Assembly (NCBI RefSeq): GCF_032452875.1
Contig: NC_083871.1
Span: forward strand, 6,113,692-6,177,691
From: Bos javanicus
Lineage: Eukaryota > Chordata > Mammalia > Artiodactyla > Bovidae
DNA: 64,000 bases
Reading direction: 5' to 3'
The notes under the pieces: model-generated
Seen by the model: the letters and a program-made list of their open reading frames with translations, nothing else
Told to the model about the DNA's origin: nothing
The model's database searches: none
Made by a program: the position numbers and the translations under genes
Shown here: positions 49,676-60,973 of the stretch, piece by piece
How positions within the stretch are numbered: the first letter of the stretch is position 1
Layout: each line of letters opens with the position of its first letter

Positions 49676-49999
49676 ATTATTGATTTATCTGTCTGTTCTT
49701 CAAAGAGGTCCAGCTGACAGCAATGTTTTAATATAACATTGGACATTACTTTTCTTCTTAAAAAATGCCAATTCCTCTTTTATTTTTCCACATACACTTT
49801 ATATTATTCCAACAAGATTGACAAATTGACAAAATTTGACACCAATTTTGTGCTAAAAACATCCCATGACCCCAGAAGACACACGTGTAGCATCCAGGCC
49901 TTTCTCCCCCATGGCTCCCCTGTGTTTTCTGGCCCCACCACAGCTTGTGAGGCCAGAAGCAATTCTGAGCATTTCTAAGCATTTTTTTCTTTAGCTTTT

Positions 50000-50121
50000 T
50001 TTTTTTTTTTTGCGGTACCATGAAGCTTAATGAGATCTTAGTTCCCTGCCCAGGGATTGAATCTGTGCTCCCTTCACTGGTAGTTCAGAGTCTTAACCAC
50101 TGGACTGCCAGGAAAATCCCT
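50000..50121 (-). repeat. CHR-type tRNA-Glu SINE, truncated, in intron 6
   Basis: A T-rich start, then cctgcccagggattgaatc (B-box in reverse) and ccactggactgccagg, the reverse of a CHR-like head. Confidence 0.7.
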
Positions 50122-51445
50122 ATTTCTAAATTTTATGTTTTCATTGCTTCACAATCAATGCCATGTTGAAAAAATATATTTCAAATCAGTTATTACCACC
50201 GGTAAATGTGATTTTTTAGCCTTGGAAATGTGGGGTTTTTTATTAAATAGGTAAACATAATAGCCCACATCCTGATTTACAGGAGGGGTATGAATAAAAC
50301 CCACAGAAGTCAATTGCACTGGTTGTGTTTCTGATCAAGCTAATATGCTTCCTGATGTGCTCATCCTTCTCTGCAAACACAGACTCTGTAGCCTGCCCAG
50401 AGTGCCTACAGCACCTTGAGCTGGGGTTCCGTTCTGCCAGACCATGGGCCTCCTGAGACCCTCAGAGCCACCACAGTGAGGGACCACAAGTCCAGAGCTC
50501 CCAGACCACTGATACATTTCTTTCTAAGCTTCTAACACAATCTGCGCACCTAAAGGCTCAAGAGAAACTTATGTTTTCTATAAAGACATTAGGAAATTAT
50601 AGCAGATGACCAGAAAGCTTCTTCATAAATAAAATCATATTCAGAAAAATTAAGTCTTGGCCATGTTTCACAAACTAGGCTTTGTCTTTACCTAAGCCCA
50701 AAGAATGGCCTCAACCTAAGGTGGACTGGAGGGGTTCAAGCCTGTTTCAGGGCCCATGTGCATGCTTGTGAGGCCTGGTCCTAGGAGGTGTGGGAGGGAT
50801 GCACATGAGAAATGCACAGAAAGTATAGATCAACCGGCCACAGCCCAGTGAGGCCCTCACCTACTGCCTGCCTGCGCCATGATGCAGCCTTGAAGGACCT
50901 TCTTCAAAGGGCTTTTATGGATCCTCCACCAGCATGAAGTTCACACGAGAAGCTTTCTCATCTCCTGAGAACAGGACTAAAAGCCACGTGTGGAATTCCA
51001 AACCATCTGACCCCCAAAGGGGATCAGTTCACATCTTAGGACTAAATGAATTCTGACCATAGGGTACTATGTAATATATATATCCCTGACGCAGAAGCGT
51101 GTTGACATGGACACAGGAGACTCCAGCTCCAGGGAGTCCCTAATGTGTGCATTCGGGTGAGGGCATGATGCAGATCTCTGCTGAGAGCCTTTGCATGAGA
51201 TCATACAGGCAGGAATTGCCTAACTCCCACCTAAGAGACAAGCCTAAGAGGCATTCGGAAACAGAGTCAGAAAAAAAGCTTGCATCCAGGTCTCGGTGAA
51301 GGAGAAGCTCCTTGAAGCCCGCTGGACATTAGGGCTTGTCTGCTTAGTCGTGAAAACAGTGGAGGCAACCTGTGAGCCCTGCAGGGCCTCTGGATCATCT
51401 TGCCATCCCAATTCCATGTGTGCAGTTTTGGAGGGAAATTCAGAT

Positions 51446-51789
51446 TACTATCTCAGTAGAGTCCCCTGGACTGCAAGATCAAACCAGTCCATCCTAAAGG
51501 AAAAAAGTCCTGAATATTCACTGGAAGGACTGATGCTGAAGCTGAAGCTCCAATACTTTGGCCACCTGATGCGAAGAACTGACTCATTGGAAAAGATCCT
51601 GATGCTGGGAAAGATTGAAGGCAGGAGAAGGGGACAACAGAGGATGAGATGGTTGGATGGTATCACCGACTTGATGGACATGAGTTTGAGCAAGCTCTGG
51701 GAGTTGGTGATGGATACAGAAGCCTTGTATACTTCAGTCCATGGAGTTGAAAAGAGTCTGAGATGACTGAGTGACTGAACTGAACTGAT
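51446..51789 (+). mobile_element. BovB 3' fragment in intron 6
   Basis: It encodes RVPWTARSNQSILKE through LMLKLKLQYFGHLMRR and ends with a gactgaactgaactgatc tail. The frame is mostly open but is mobile-element sequence, antisense to IKZF1. Confidence 0.9.
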
Positions 51790-52094
51790 CTTCAGTAGAC
51801 TTGGCATGGTATATAATATGTCCTCAGTAAATATTTGTTGAGTAGATAAATGACTTATTTAATCATTCATTAAAAGCACTGACTTCCAATACCCATTTTT
51901 TAACCGAAAAATGCAATATCAAGTATTTACATTTTATTTTAAAGGACTATAATCATCTTCTCGTCCCTTAATCTCCTATTTGAGGGTTTGGCCACAAACT
52001 GATAAATTATTATTATTATTATTAATATCTACTTTCCTCTCTTCCACTAAGCTACAATGCCTTTATGTTCTAGAAATAGACCTTAGACTTTGAA

Positions 52095-52200
52095 GGAAGT
52101 TAAAAGATAACTTGATGCAGTCTCCCCATTTTACAGGTGAGAAGATTAAGGCCCAGTGAAATCAAATGTTGGACCCAGATTGACCCCAGATCAGCGGGGG
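52095..52200 (-). repeat. MIR-like SINE fragment in intron 6
   Basis: ccccattttacaggtgagaa followed by gattaaggcccagtgaaatc is the characteristic MIR segment. Confidence 0.65.
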
Positions 52201-52360
52201 ACATGGTACTAGGACCACAGCATCCTACTCCTTGATGCCAAGACTACTCAATTTTTAGGACTTTATTCTGACGTTGACTATTCTTTCCTCTGATCTCAGC
52301 TGCCATTAGTAATCTGAGCATTACTGAATTCGCTTAATAGCACCGAAGCACACTTAAAAA

Positions 52361-52569
52361 TGGGGCTTCCCTTTCAGTCGGTAAAGAATCTGCCAGCAGT
52401 GCAGGAGGCCTGGGTTTGATCCCTGGGTCAGGAAGACCCCCTGGAGAAGGAAATGGCAACCCACTCCGGTATTCTTGCCTGGAGAATCCCATGGACAGAG
52501 GAGCCTGGTGGGCTACAGTCCATAGTGTCACAAGAATCGGACATGACTTAGCAACTAAAACCACCACCC
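52361..52569 (+). repeat. Bov-tA SINE with target duplication cacttaaaaa in intron 6
   Basis: cacttaaaaa is exact at 52351-52360 and 52570-52579. Between them are a tRNA-like head (ggtttgatccctgggtcag) and a body. Confidence 0.94.
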
Positions 52570-52766
52570 CACTTAAAAACAGGATAGTAAGCCTCATGTT
52601 ATATGTATCTAATCCCAATAACAAAATAAAATAAATGTTAACATTTAAAACTAATAACCTGAGAGCTCCCTGGTGGATTTTTCTTTATGAGCCATTTATT
52701 AAAGTCAGAAAGCTGAATGAGGCTTGATAAAATCTCAACTATTCATTTAACATCTACTCCTCCATC

Positions 52767-52980
52767 TGGTGCTAGTAGTTAAGAACTTGCCTGCCAATGC
52801 AGGAGATGTAAGAGATGAGGGTTCAGTCCCTGGGTTGGGAAGATCCCCTGGAGGAGGGCATGGCAGCCCACGTCAGTATGGCTGCCTGGAGAATCCCATG
52901 GACAGAGGAGTCTGCTGGGCTACACTGCATAGCGTCGCAGAGAGTCAGACACAACTGAAGTGACTTAATATGTATGCACA
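52767..52980 (+). repeat. Bov-tA SINE with target duplication cctccatc in intron 6
   Basis: cctccatc occurs at 52759-52766 and 52981-52988. Head with ggttcagtccctgggttgg, body to gaagtgacttaatatg. Confidence 0.92.
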
Positions 52981-53515
52981 CCTCCATCCAACAAGGATTT
53001 TTCCAGCAGTCATGCTAAATGAGCAGTGTTTCAAAGGGGTGAACTTGAGCTGATCTATCCATAAATTTCATGTCTTAGAAAATCAGAAAGGTGCTTTTGA
53101 CAATACTGCTGTACCCTTGAGTAAATTCAGCCCTTTCCATACTCTCTCTGTTAACACCTTTCACTTCAGCTTGTCTCTGATCAGAGCCAAACATCTTGAG
53201 ATGCAACAGATACCCAGCAAAGCATCAGAGCACGAGGGAAAAAAGAAGTTTCCCTCGAATCCCGTGCCAGCTGCAGGACCACAGACAGTCAGGGTCTTTC
53301 AATTCCCCATGTGCCAGGCAGGTGCCAACATTGATGAATCAAAACTTGGCCTGAACACTCTTATTTGATCCACTTCATAAAAAAAAAAAATCATTTTTAT
53401 AGCCAGATTTCACATCTTAGCACAAAGAAGCAATCTGTACTCCTAGGTTAAAAAAAAACCATCAAAAAAAAAAAAAAAAAAACAGAAAAGTAAAAACCTG
53501 AGACTTTCAAGGGTC

Positions 53516-53608
53516 GCTATGGTGATGGACAGGGAGGCCTGGCGTGCTGCGATTCATGGAGTCGCAGAGTCGGCCACGACTGCGCGACTGATCTGATCTG
53601 ATCTGATG
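53516..53608 (+). mobile_element. Very short BovB 3' tail fragment in intron 6
   Basis: ggtgatggacagggaggcct through gcgactgatctgatctgatc is the last roughly 90 bp of BovB, ending in a (GATCT)n-type tail. Confidence 0.88.
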
Positions 53609-53728
53609 ATCGTAGAAGCTGATCCAGATTTTGGGAGGGAGGGGTTTCATGAGCACGTGCTCCCTGGCAAGAGGAAGTCTGGGAAGGCTGGGGAGCAGGA
53701 GGCAGTGCTAGTGAGACTTGAGTGGCCG

Positions 53729-53780
53729 GAGCCGCCCCTCCACCCCCGCGCGGGCGGGGGCGCGCGGCGCGCGGCAGGCA
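53729..53780. other. GC-rich, partly self-complementary tract beside the exon 6 donor
   Basis: About 50 bp of nearly pure G+C (cccccgcgcgggcggg, then gcgcgcggcgcgcgg) lie 22-75 bp downstream of the exon 6 donor on the gene strand. The palindromic CG runs could fold in RNA. It is too short to be a CpG island. Confidence 0.6.
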
Positions 53781-53801
53781 GCCTGTGCCCTCGGAGCTTA
53801 C

Positions 53802-53927
53802 CTGGGTACAGCGTGCCTGGGAGGCCCATGCTTTGCAAGTAGTTGTGGCAGCGCTCTTTGTGTTCCTCTAAAGAGCTTCGCTGTTTATAGCTTCGGCCAC
53901 AATATCCACATTTGTGAGGCTTACCAA
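53802..53927 (-). CDS. IKZF1: IKZF1 exon 6: zinc finger 4
   Basis: This 126-bp exon has acceptor tctcccgcag|TTGGTAAG and donor CCCAG|gtaagc. It encodes VGKPHKCGYC followed by the rest of finger 4 (C-G-Y-C ... H-K-E-R-C-H), then a linker ending ...MGLPGTLYP. Finger 4 helps set DNA-binding stability and target choice in the family. The exon starts with two bases of a Val codon and ends with one base of the next Val codon, so it is a phase 1-1 cassette. An unusually GC-rich tract begins about 22 bp past the donor in intron 6. Confidence 0.97.
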
Positions 53928-54579
53928 CTGCGGGAGACACAATGGAGTTCGAGACCCCGATTAAAGAGCGGCCATACGTGTCGTGGGAAGGCATGCAATA
54001 CACTTCTTATCAAAAAGGCAAAAAAAATTAAAAAAAACACAACCCCTCCATTCTTGAGAGCTAAAAGTATTATGGACTCAGTTACGATGACTGAATTTAA
54101 AAATGTGAGTGATCAGGGGTTTCCTGAGTGTACCAAGAACTCCTGTCGCCTTTTTTTCTTTTTAACTTGTTCACTGTCCGGCCTACCAAATTCTCTCCTA
54201 CTTAAACCATGAAGTCTGTCTTTTAACTGAAGAAAACAAACCACTGCAGTGTGATACCAGGGATGCCCAACACCAAAGCAGAGATGTGCGGAAGATGTAC
54301 CCACGCTGGCAGGACACTATACACAAGTCAGCCTCTTGTCCACTTCTACACCACGGGCCAGGTCTGGCATGACATTGGTGCCGGATTTAATGCAATCAAA
54401 GTGAATTCAACTCCTAAATTAGTCTGAAACTAATAATCTGAGGTCTGGAAGAAACCACAGTGGATAAACAGACTTTAATGAAATAAGCATTCTGTTCCCA
54501 AAATGTATTTTCTGGTTCTAACTTGGAAAAGCTCTATTTTCTCCCCTCAAAGACCCTTAGAATAGTGTGGCTTCTCTTC

Positions 54580-54790
54580 AATAGAGCACCCTGTCCAACA
54601 GAATTCACTATGAAGGAGGAAGTGCTCTCCCCCTGAGCTGTCCAATGCAGCAGCCATGAGCCATGTGTGAACACTGATTGAAGTATGGTCTGTGCCACTA
54701 AGAACAGAAATTTGAACTCTAATTTTAAGTAATTAAAAAGTAAATGGCACCTATGGCTTGTGGCTACTGTATTGAGTAGTGTACTTCTAT
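54580..54790. repeat. Old hAT-type MER element remnant in intron 5
   Basis: gagctgtccaatgcagcagc, catgagccatgtgtgaac and ttaagtaattaaaaagtaaa with ggcttgtggctactgtattg resemble a known MER-type mammalian DNA transposon. The exact family is uncertain. Confidence 0.5.
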
Positions 54791-57690
54791 ACACAGTTTA
54801 GTTCTCCACGAATTTTATTGAGTGATATTTTGGGAAAAGACTAGCACAAATCCGTATCATACCTACATTTAAAGATTATAATAGATAGCATTTTAGGAGA
54901 TGAAATGGATAAAGGATATTCTATTAATTTCCATCCTAAAGCCAGAATCTTCTCATTCTTTCCTGCTCATATTGTTAGATTTCACATATTTGAGAGTATT
55001 ATGTCAAAATCTATGCCATCCACATAGGAATGTTTGGTGAAATGGCTTAACCAAAGTTTGTATTGGTTAAATCTCTTACTTGGGTGAACAGAAGCTGCAG
55101 TTTAAGACAACCAGGATGAAAACCAAAATTTGACTTCTGGAACATTTACTAGTGGGGAAAAAGAATAATTCTTTATCTGGAGAGAGTGCTGTATCCCTAA
55201 CATCGGAGAAACAACACTGAAATATACAATGTTGCTTAAAACTGCACTTTTTGTTGAGTATGCCCTTTAGAAACTAATAGAATAAACATAACTCACTCCA
55301 TGTCCTTTCCTGGAAACACTGTAACTTCAGCAAATTCCTGTACATGTGGCCTGAAAACCCATTTCTATCTGAATACCCATTTCTGTCTGAGTATATGATT
55401 GACTTTAACTCTGGAACACACTTCAGTTCTTGGAAGCAACTGAACTACAGTGTATCTTAAAGTGTAGCCCACTATTTTGTAGGAAGGAAGGTCAGGAGCC
55501 AAGCTTGCAACTTCCAAAGAAAGCAGAGAAGAAGGGAGGGGGACCCCCCCCACACCATTCCAGACCACCCTCTTATTAGTATGGGACAAGTCCTATAGCC
55601 GGAATCTCAGGCCAACACCAGTTGCCAGGGAAAGCCACCAAGGTGATGGCAGTTTTTAGTGGGATGGGAGTGCGGCCACTTCACAATGGAATGGAACACA
55701 ACCTCACTTAGGTTTGTAGACAAAGGCTGACGTCTTCATTTTGTTCCTACGAAATCATCTTGTAGAACCTAAATCTCTGTTGTTTTCTTTCTTCCCCCAG
55801 GAGCTGTGTGTCAGCGGCACTTTCTGATGGCAGAATCACCAGCAGCCCTGAATCAATGATAGTTCTCCCCCTATAATTTTATCTACTTGCTCATCAGTGA
55901 ATCCTTAATGGAAATAAACTGTCCAAAGCCTATGACTATCTATATTGTTAGCCATACTTGGAGCAGGACACCATCATGTCACAAATGAAATAAGCAGGAA
56001 TGGAGCCAGAATAACCTAAAACACAGCACTAGATGTTTCTAATTTCACCACACGACTGATACACAGAAGAGATTTCTGTTGCAAACCAGAGTGACCTGGG
56101 ATGACCAGGGTAGGTGTCAAGCTAAGACTGAGTCTTTGCTTTTTCTACCAAAGGGGTGCTGTGTATCCTACCAACTCCAGTGCAGCATCACTACCAACTT
56201 TGATGGTGTTGGCTTGACTCTACCAGAAGGGTACTGGAGAAGTGGCTCTGTCCCAGACTTCCTGGTGGGCTCTGTAAACAGACGGTGTAACTGTCACATC
56301 TGAAGCCTATAGGGACCCTGTAAACCTTCACCTCTCAGGGGACAACACATGCACTCCTTATTATCCACGTTGCAAGCATCCAAGAATGCTCACTGTCACG
56401 GCGTCATCGTCCCACTTTGGGGAAATGCCGTCTTCCTGTCCCCTGCAGCAAAGTCCTCCCAGCCCTCAGCAGGGCCCTGGCCCAGGGTCACCCACTGATC
56501 TCCTGCTGTGGGAGGAGCCATTGGCTTCAAGTGGCTCCTTTCTCAGGAGATTTTAGGATGCTCGTCCACACCACACCATCCTGGATTTCTAAGAGCATCT
56601 AGGAGCCTCCTCTATGCTGATGGTCAGGAAGGAGGTCAGAACAAGGGGAGATGGCTGGGCTGAGCACTTGAGAACCAGACCAGCAGCCTGCCCCCCACAA
56701 CTGCCTTCCGATGAGTCCCTTGGGGAGGACATCCCCACCATACTCATAAATGCCCCCCAGCCCCCTTTCTAGGACCACTCACAGAGCCACACATTCACTG
56801 GGAACTTTTCCAAAGGTGAACCCAGAAACCTCTCCCTGGAGACCCGCTGCCTCCTCCCTGTGCCCCTGCCATCCCTTCACACGCATCGTGGCACCTGCTA
56901 CACACTGGGGCTTTGCTGTCTCTTCCCTGGGGAGCTCGACAAATGTGTGAAGGCTTCAGATCCTGGCCTTAACTACACTTGCTTCCCATGGGGGAGAGAC
57001 CACCTGAGTCCAGGCCAACCTTCTCCAAGGACATGCACCCCCTCCTCCGGGCCAGGGGCCTCTTTGAGGTGCTGCCCTGGGGGTGATGGGGAGCTGCTGG
57101 TCTAGGCGGTGAGCTCCCTGAGGGCAGGGGAAGGGCGTGATGTCAGATGCCCCCAGGGACAGCACACAGGTCTCACCCTGTCTTCCTCTGACCTGGAAGA
57201 AGACAGGGCCACTGGATCATGGAACACCAAGGAATTTTCTATAGAGGCAGGAGATCTAGTATAATCAGTGCTCCCAGGCTGGAGCACTCCAAATACTGTG
57301 GAGCATTCACAGATACCATCGTCTCACCAAGACCCCAATTACCTGGATGGGCTTACAACATTCTGGTAACAGCTCCAAACTGGCCTCTCCCACCGGGGCC
57401 TCAGTCAGCCTCTGGTGTGACTGCTACACTGGGTCCCTTTGGGCCCATTTGGCGGTGCACCAGGCGACACCTTTGCAAAGAAAACTATCCCCATGATGAC
57501 CCCCGACATGCTCAGCCTTAAACAGCAATGATGGTGTCTTCACAACGATCATGGAGAGATGTGTTTGGAAACTTCGGGGCATTGGCTGCAGACTCAGGAC
57601 AAGGGCAAGCTGGTAAAATCTTTGCAAAGAAAAACCCACTTACCTGAAAAATGGGATGAGGAGGACTCTTAAAATATTCTAAGAGGAGAC

Positions 57691-57710
57691 GTGTGTGTGT
57701 GTGTGTGTGT
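57691..57710. repeat. (GT)10 / (AC)10 microsatellite in IKZF1 intron 5
   Basis: Ten uninterrupted GT units on the plus strand read as (AC)10 on the gene strand, starting about 192 nt after the exon 5 donor. Imperfect GT continues to about 57724. Confidence 0.95.
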
Positions 57711-57902
57711 GCACGAGCGTGTGTAATATTTCCCCACTCCTGTCCTCTGGTTTGTTGGGAGACCAGAGCACACTGCGGGAGGGAGCTGATGCTCTGACTG
57801 GGTGCAGCCAATGCCCAGGGGACTGGCCCTGGGAACAGGGCTGCCCAACAGGGAGCCAGGTGCCCCTGAGCTGAGCTGCCTGCGCCCACCCAGGGGACCT
57901 AC

Positions 57903-58070
57903 CGGAGTGTGTCCTCAGGTGACCGGTGAGGGCATCCCGCCGGCGACACGCATAGTTGCAGAGGTGGCACTTGAAGGGCTTCTCCCCCGAGTGCAGCTTG
58001 ATATGCCGGAGCAAGTTGCCTTTCTGTGTGAAGGAGGCCCCGCACTGGTTGCACTGGAACGGTCTCTCTC
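57903..58070 (-). CDS. IKZF1: IKZF1 exon 5: zinc fingers 2 and 3
   Basis: This 168-bp exon has acceptor ccccccag|GAGAGAG at its high end and donor TCCG|gtaggt at its low end. It encodes the H/C link GERPF, then finger 2 (C-N-Q-C ... H-I-K-L-H), the classic linker HSGEKPF, then finger 3 (C-H-L-C ... H-L-R-T-H). These two fingers are the essential DNA-contacting core of Ikaros proteins. Both boundaries fall after the first base of a codon (GA completing Gly at the start, G of Val at the end), so skipping the exon keeps the frame. The protein text looks fully conserved, with no stop or missing zinc ligand. Confidence 0.97.
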
Positions 58071-60769
58071 CTGGGGGGACAAGAAGGAGAGCGGTGAGAG
58101 CGGAACTCGGCGGGGACAGAGGAGGACACGGCGAGAAAGTTGTTTCCCACGGGCCTGGTGACTTCCACCGGCTGCAGGTTTGATAGAACATGAGGCTTTC
58201 AGACTAAACCTGCCAGTTCCTTAACGCTTCACTGGTTGGGTCAATTTGATCTGAAAATCTAATTTTTTTTCCCTAAATCAGAATGGCACATCACAATGCA
58301 AATTCAAACTCATTTAAATAAAGTGACTGCAACATTTTGTGATGAAGAGCCACTCTTCCTGATCAGCAGTTTTGGAATAAACCAATATCCAATTTTGCGT
58401 GTTGTGGCATTTGGTGGGGGTTTTAATGTGGCTTTTTTCAAAGGGTCTTTAAAATATGCCACTGAAGCAGCAAAATAAAAAGGAAACTCATTAAAAATGC
58501 ATTTCAGGATCACAAGTTCATTTCAGCGTTACATTCTTATATTTAAATGAAAGGCACTTCATTATAACAGTTATAATAACTTCTTTTCATTTACATTTTC
58601 CCTGTATTTTCCCTTTCAATTTCTTCTCCATTACCTGTCTGTCCCTATGCAGGCAAATCAGGAAAGAGACAGACAGAGTGTGAGGGTGGGAGGGAGAGAA
58701 GGAGAAAGACTGAATAAAATGAGAAGTTGAGAAACTGGAGGGACGGTTTCCATCATCCAAAGAGAAGTCCTTAATCTCTGTCAAAATCTGAGCTGCACTG
58801 AGGGTTCTGGCTTTTTCCTTTGCCTCCTAATCCTGCAGCCTTGAAGCCAGTATGAAGTCTATCTGTATCTATTGAAGTCAGTTCTATTTTCAGTACAGAT
58901 ATTCTAAGAGATGAAATTCAGTTATTATTGGGAACTCTTTCGGGAGCAGAACCGCTGGAGTGGTCACAAAAACAACAGAACAAAACAAAAAACCCACTGA
59001 GCTCTCTGCTGTGCGTCAGCTCATGTCCCCAGACTCTGAGTCCAACAACGGGATGGACAGGCCGCTGCGGTCAAGAAATATGCTATTGACTAGTCACAGG
59101 TCTCAGAATCTAAAATCAGTGAATATTTAACTCTCACTTAAAACAGGGATATATTTGTCATGTTTAAGTAAACATCAAAACTCTTTAAAAAGTGCTTTTT
59201 TTTTTTTTTAGACAAAAGGCTTTGTATGACCATGATATCTGGTATTGAGATACCATGAAAATGCACTTCCTAGTAACAACTTTACCTTAGGGAAGAAGAA
59301 TGTGTTAAAATGTATTTTAACAATTTTCCCAATCGATCTGCATGATTTTGGTGAACAAGACGGCACTTATCAAGAGCGATCAGAAGTGCATCTGGTACTA
59401 TATCTACACCAGATTAAATTTAGAAGCCTGTGTTGGCATCTGAATTTCAAGATTATCATCATTCTTAAGTGGGAGGGATAGATGTGCTACTGGAAAAACT
59501 GAAGCGAACTTACAATGATATTCAGTTATAGACCATTTGGAATCCTGACAATAACAATATATTCGTAATTTTCCAAAGTCTGTATCTAGATTGGATCTGA
59601 CTGAGCAGAGGAAGTCCAGCAGGTGGAAAGGTGATGGTAAAAGTAACACTTCCTCAGTCTCTGAGTTACAAGCCCACACTAGATGAGGAGGTTACAACAG
59701 CTAGTAGCCAGCAGAACCAAGGAGCATCTAATATACATTGTTAATTTTCGACTAGAAACACTTCAGGGCCTTCCCCCACACGTGTGTGTGTGACTGCGGT
59801 CTTTAGCTCCAAGCAGATGGAAGAAGGAAGAAGAGTCAGGGTGACCGGCAGGGCGGACCCTTAGGGTGAGTGTTCTGGAGAGCTAGGCAGTCCAATGCCA
59901 TGAACATGATCATGAAAAGGATGTGGACCGTTCCTGGTGACCAACGTGCCTCGGTGTGACCCATGCCCATGTGACATGCCCCCTCTATGCTGATGAGGTG
60001 CTGGGCGCTTGGCTTCTCCTGAGGTCCGAAAGGATGCAGGGAACACTGCCATCCAGCCAGTGTTGTCAGCGGAGAAAGGACAGATGGTTACAGTCATGAA
60101 TCCCTCCAGCAGAACAGGGCAGGCAGGAAAGACAGGGGCCATGACTTCGAGAGTGAAATTTGTCTTCTAATTTGCTCTCATGTAGCCTGCTGGGCCTGGT
60201 GTCTTAATTCCACTGGCAAGCTTTCCTGGAAATCTATTTGTTTCTAACTGTTGTGCCAGCATGAATATGTAACATGGGGCCTGGGGACTGGAAGAGAGCA
60301 TTCCCTGAAGCCATGACACGAAATTCAACTCAATGTGGCTTCCCTTTGGAGGTGTTAGCAGGAAAGGGCCCTGGAGCCAGAGGGCAGAACTCAGCTCATG
60401 ATACCTGGTCCTTCTGCTGCCACTGCCAACTGCTTGCCCCTACAGCATGCAGCTGATGGCGAGTGAGCCCAAGTTCCTCCAAGGCTGTGCTCCCTTTTAT
60501 TTAATTGGGATGAGGAGTTTTGTATCATTAATTCAAAATTTAGTCTGTAATCTCACTGACTCTGTAATCTGTCATTTCAGGGACTCTCTGAAGAACGCCT
60601 AAGCTTTTTTTCATAATTTGATTGGGTCAAAAAGAAAGTCCATGGACACCTACATCATAAAATTTCTGATCCTGTATCCGAAGAAAGTGAATTTATATAT
60701 ATATATTGAACCATAAGGATTTGCCTGGGCTTACTGCAGTCATGCCTTGGATCAGCAATCAGCATGCTG

Positions 60770-60973
60770 CTGCTACCACTGTTTAGTCACTGAGCCATGG
60801 ACAACCCCATGGACTCCAGTCCACCAGGCTCCTCTGTTCACGGGATTTTTCCAGGCGAGGATACTGGAGTGGTTGCCATTTCCTTCTCCAGGGCATCTTC
60901 CTGATCTGGGGATTGACCCAAGTCTCCTGGTTGGCAGGTGGATTCTTTGCCACTGAGCCACCTGGGAAGCCCA
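60770..60973 (-). repeat. Bov-tA SINE in intron 4
   Basis: ctgtttagtcactgagcc tail side, ccaccaggctcctctgttc body, tRNA-derived end with ctgagccacctgggaagcc. Confidence 0.86.

Larger units (their letters stand above)
48653..53801 (-). other. IKZF1: IKZF1 intron 6
   Basis: The intron contains a MIR-like fragment (48740-48860), a BOV-A type monomer SINE (49546-49675), a CHR-type SINE (50000-50121), a BovB 3' end (51446-51789), a MIR-like fragment (52095-52200), two Bov-tA SINEs (52361-52569, 52767-52980), a BovB tail (53516-53608) and a GC-rich tract next to the exon 6 donor. No additional exon is evident. Confidence 0.85.
53928..57902 (-). other. IKZF1: IKZF1 intron 5
   Basis: This intron of about 4 kb is unusually poor in recognisable young repeats compared with the rest of the window. 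The only clear items are a MER-type hAT remnant (about 54580-54790) and an (AC)10 tract on the gene strand at 57691-57710. The remainder is single-copy sequence with no supported exon. Confidence 0.85.

Noticed and set aside
51296..51766. 156-residue open frame in IKZF1 intron 6
   Set aside because: From about 51446 it is the BovB 3' coding end. The upstream part is unrelated intron sequence.
58296..58513. Small open frames on both strands near exon 5
   Set aside because: No splice sites, domain or codon signal. Random frames in AT-rich intron.
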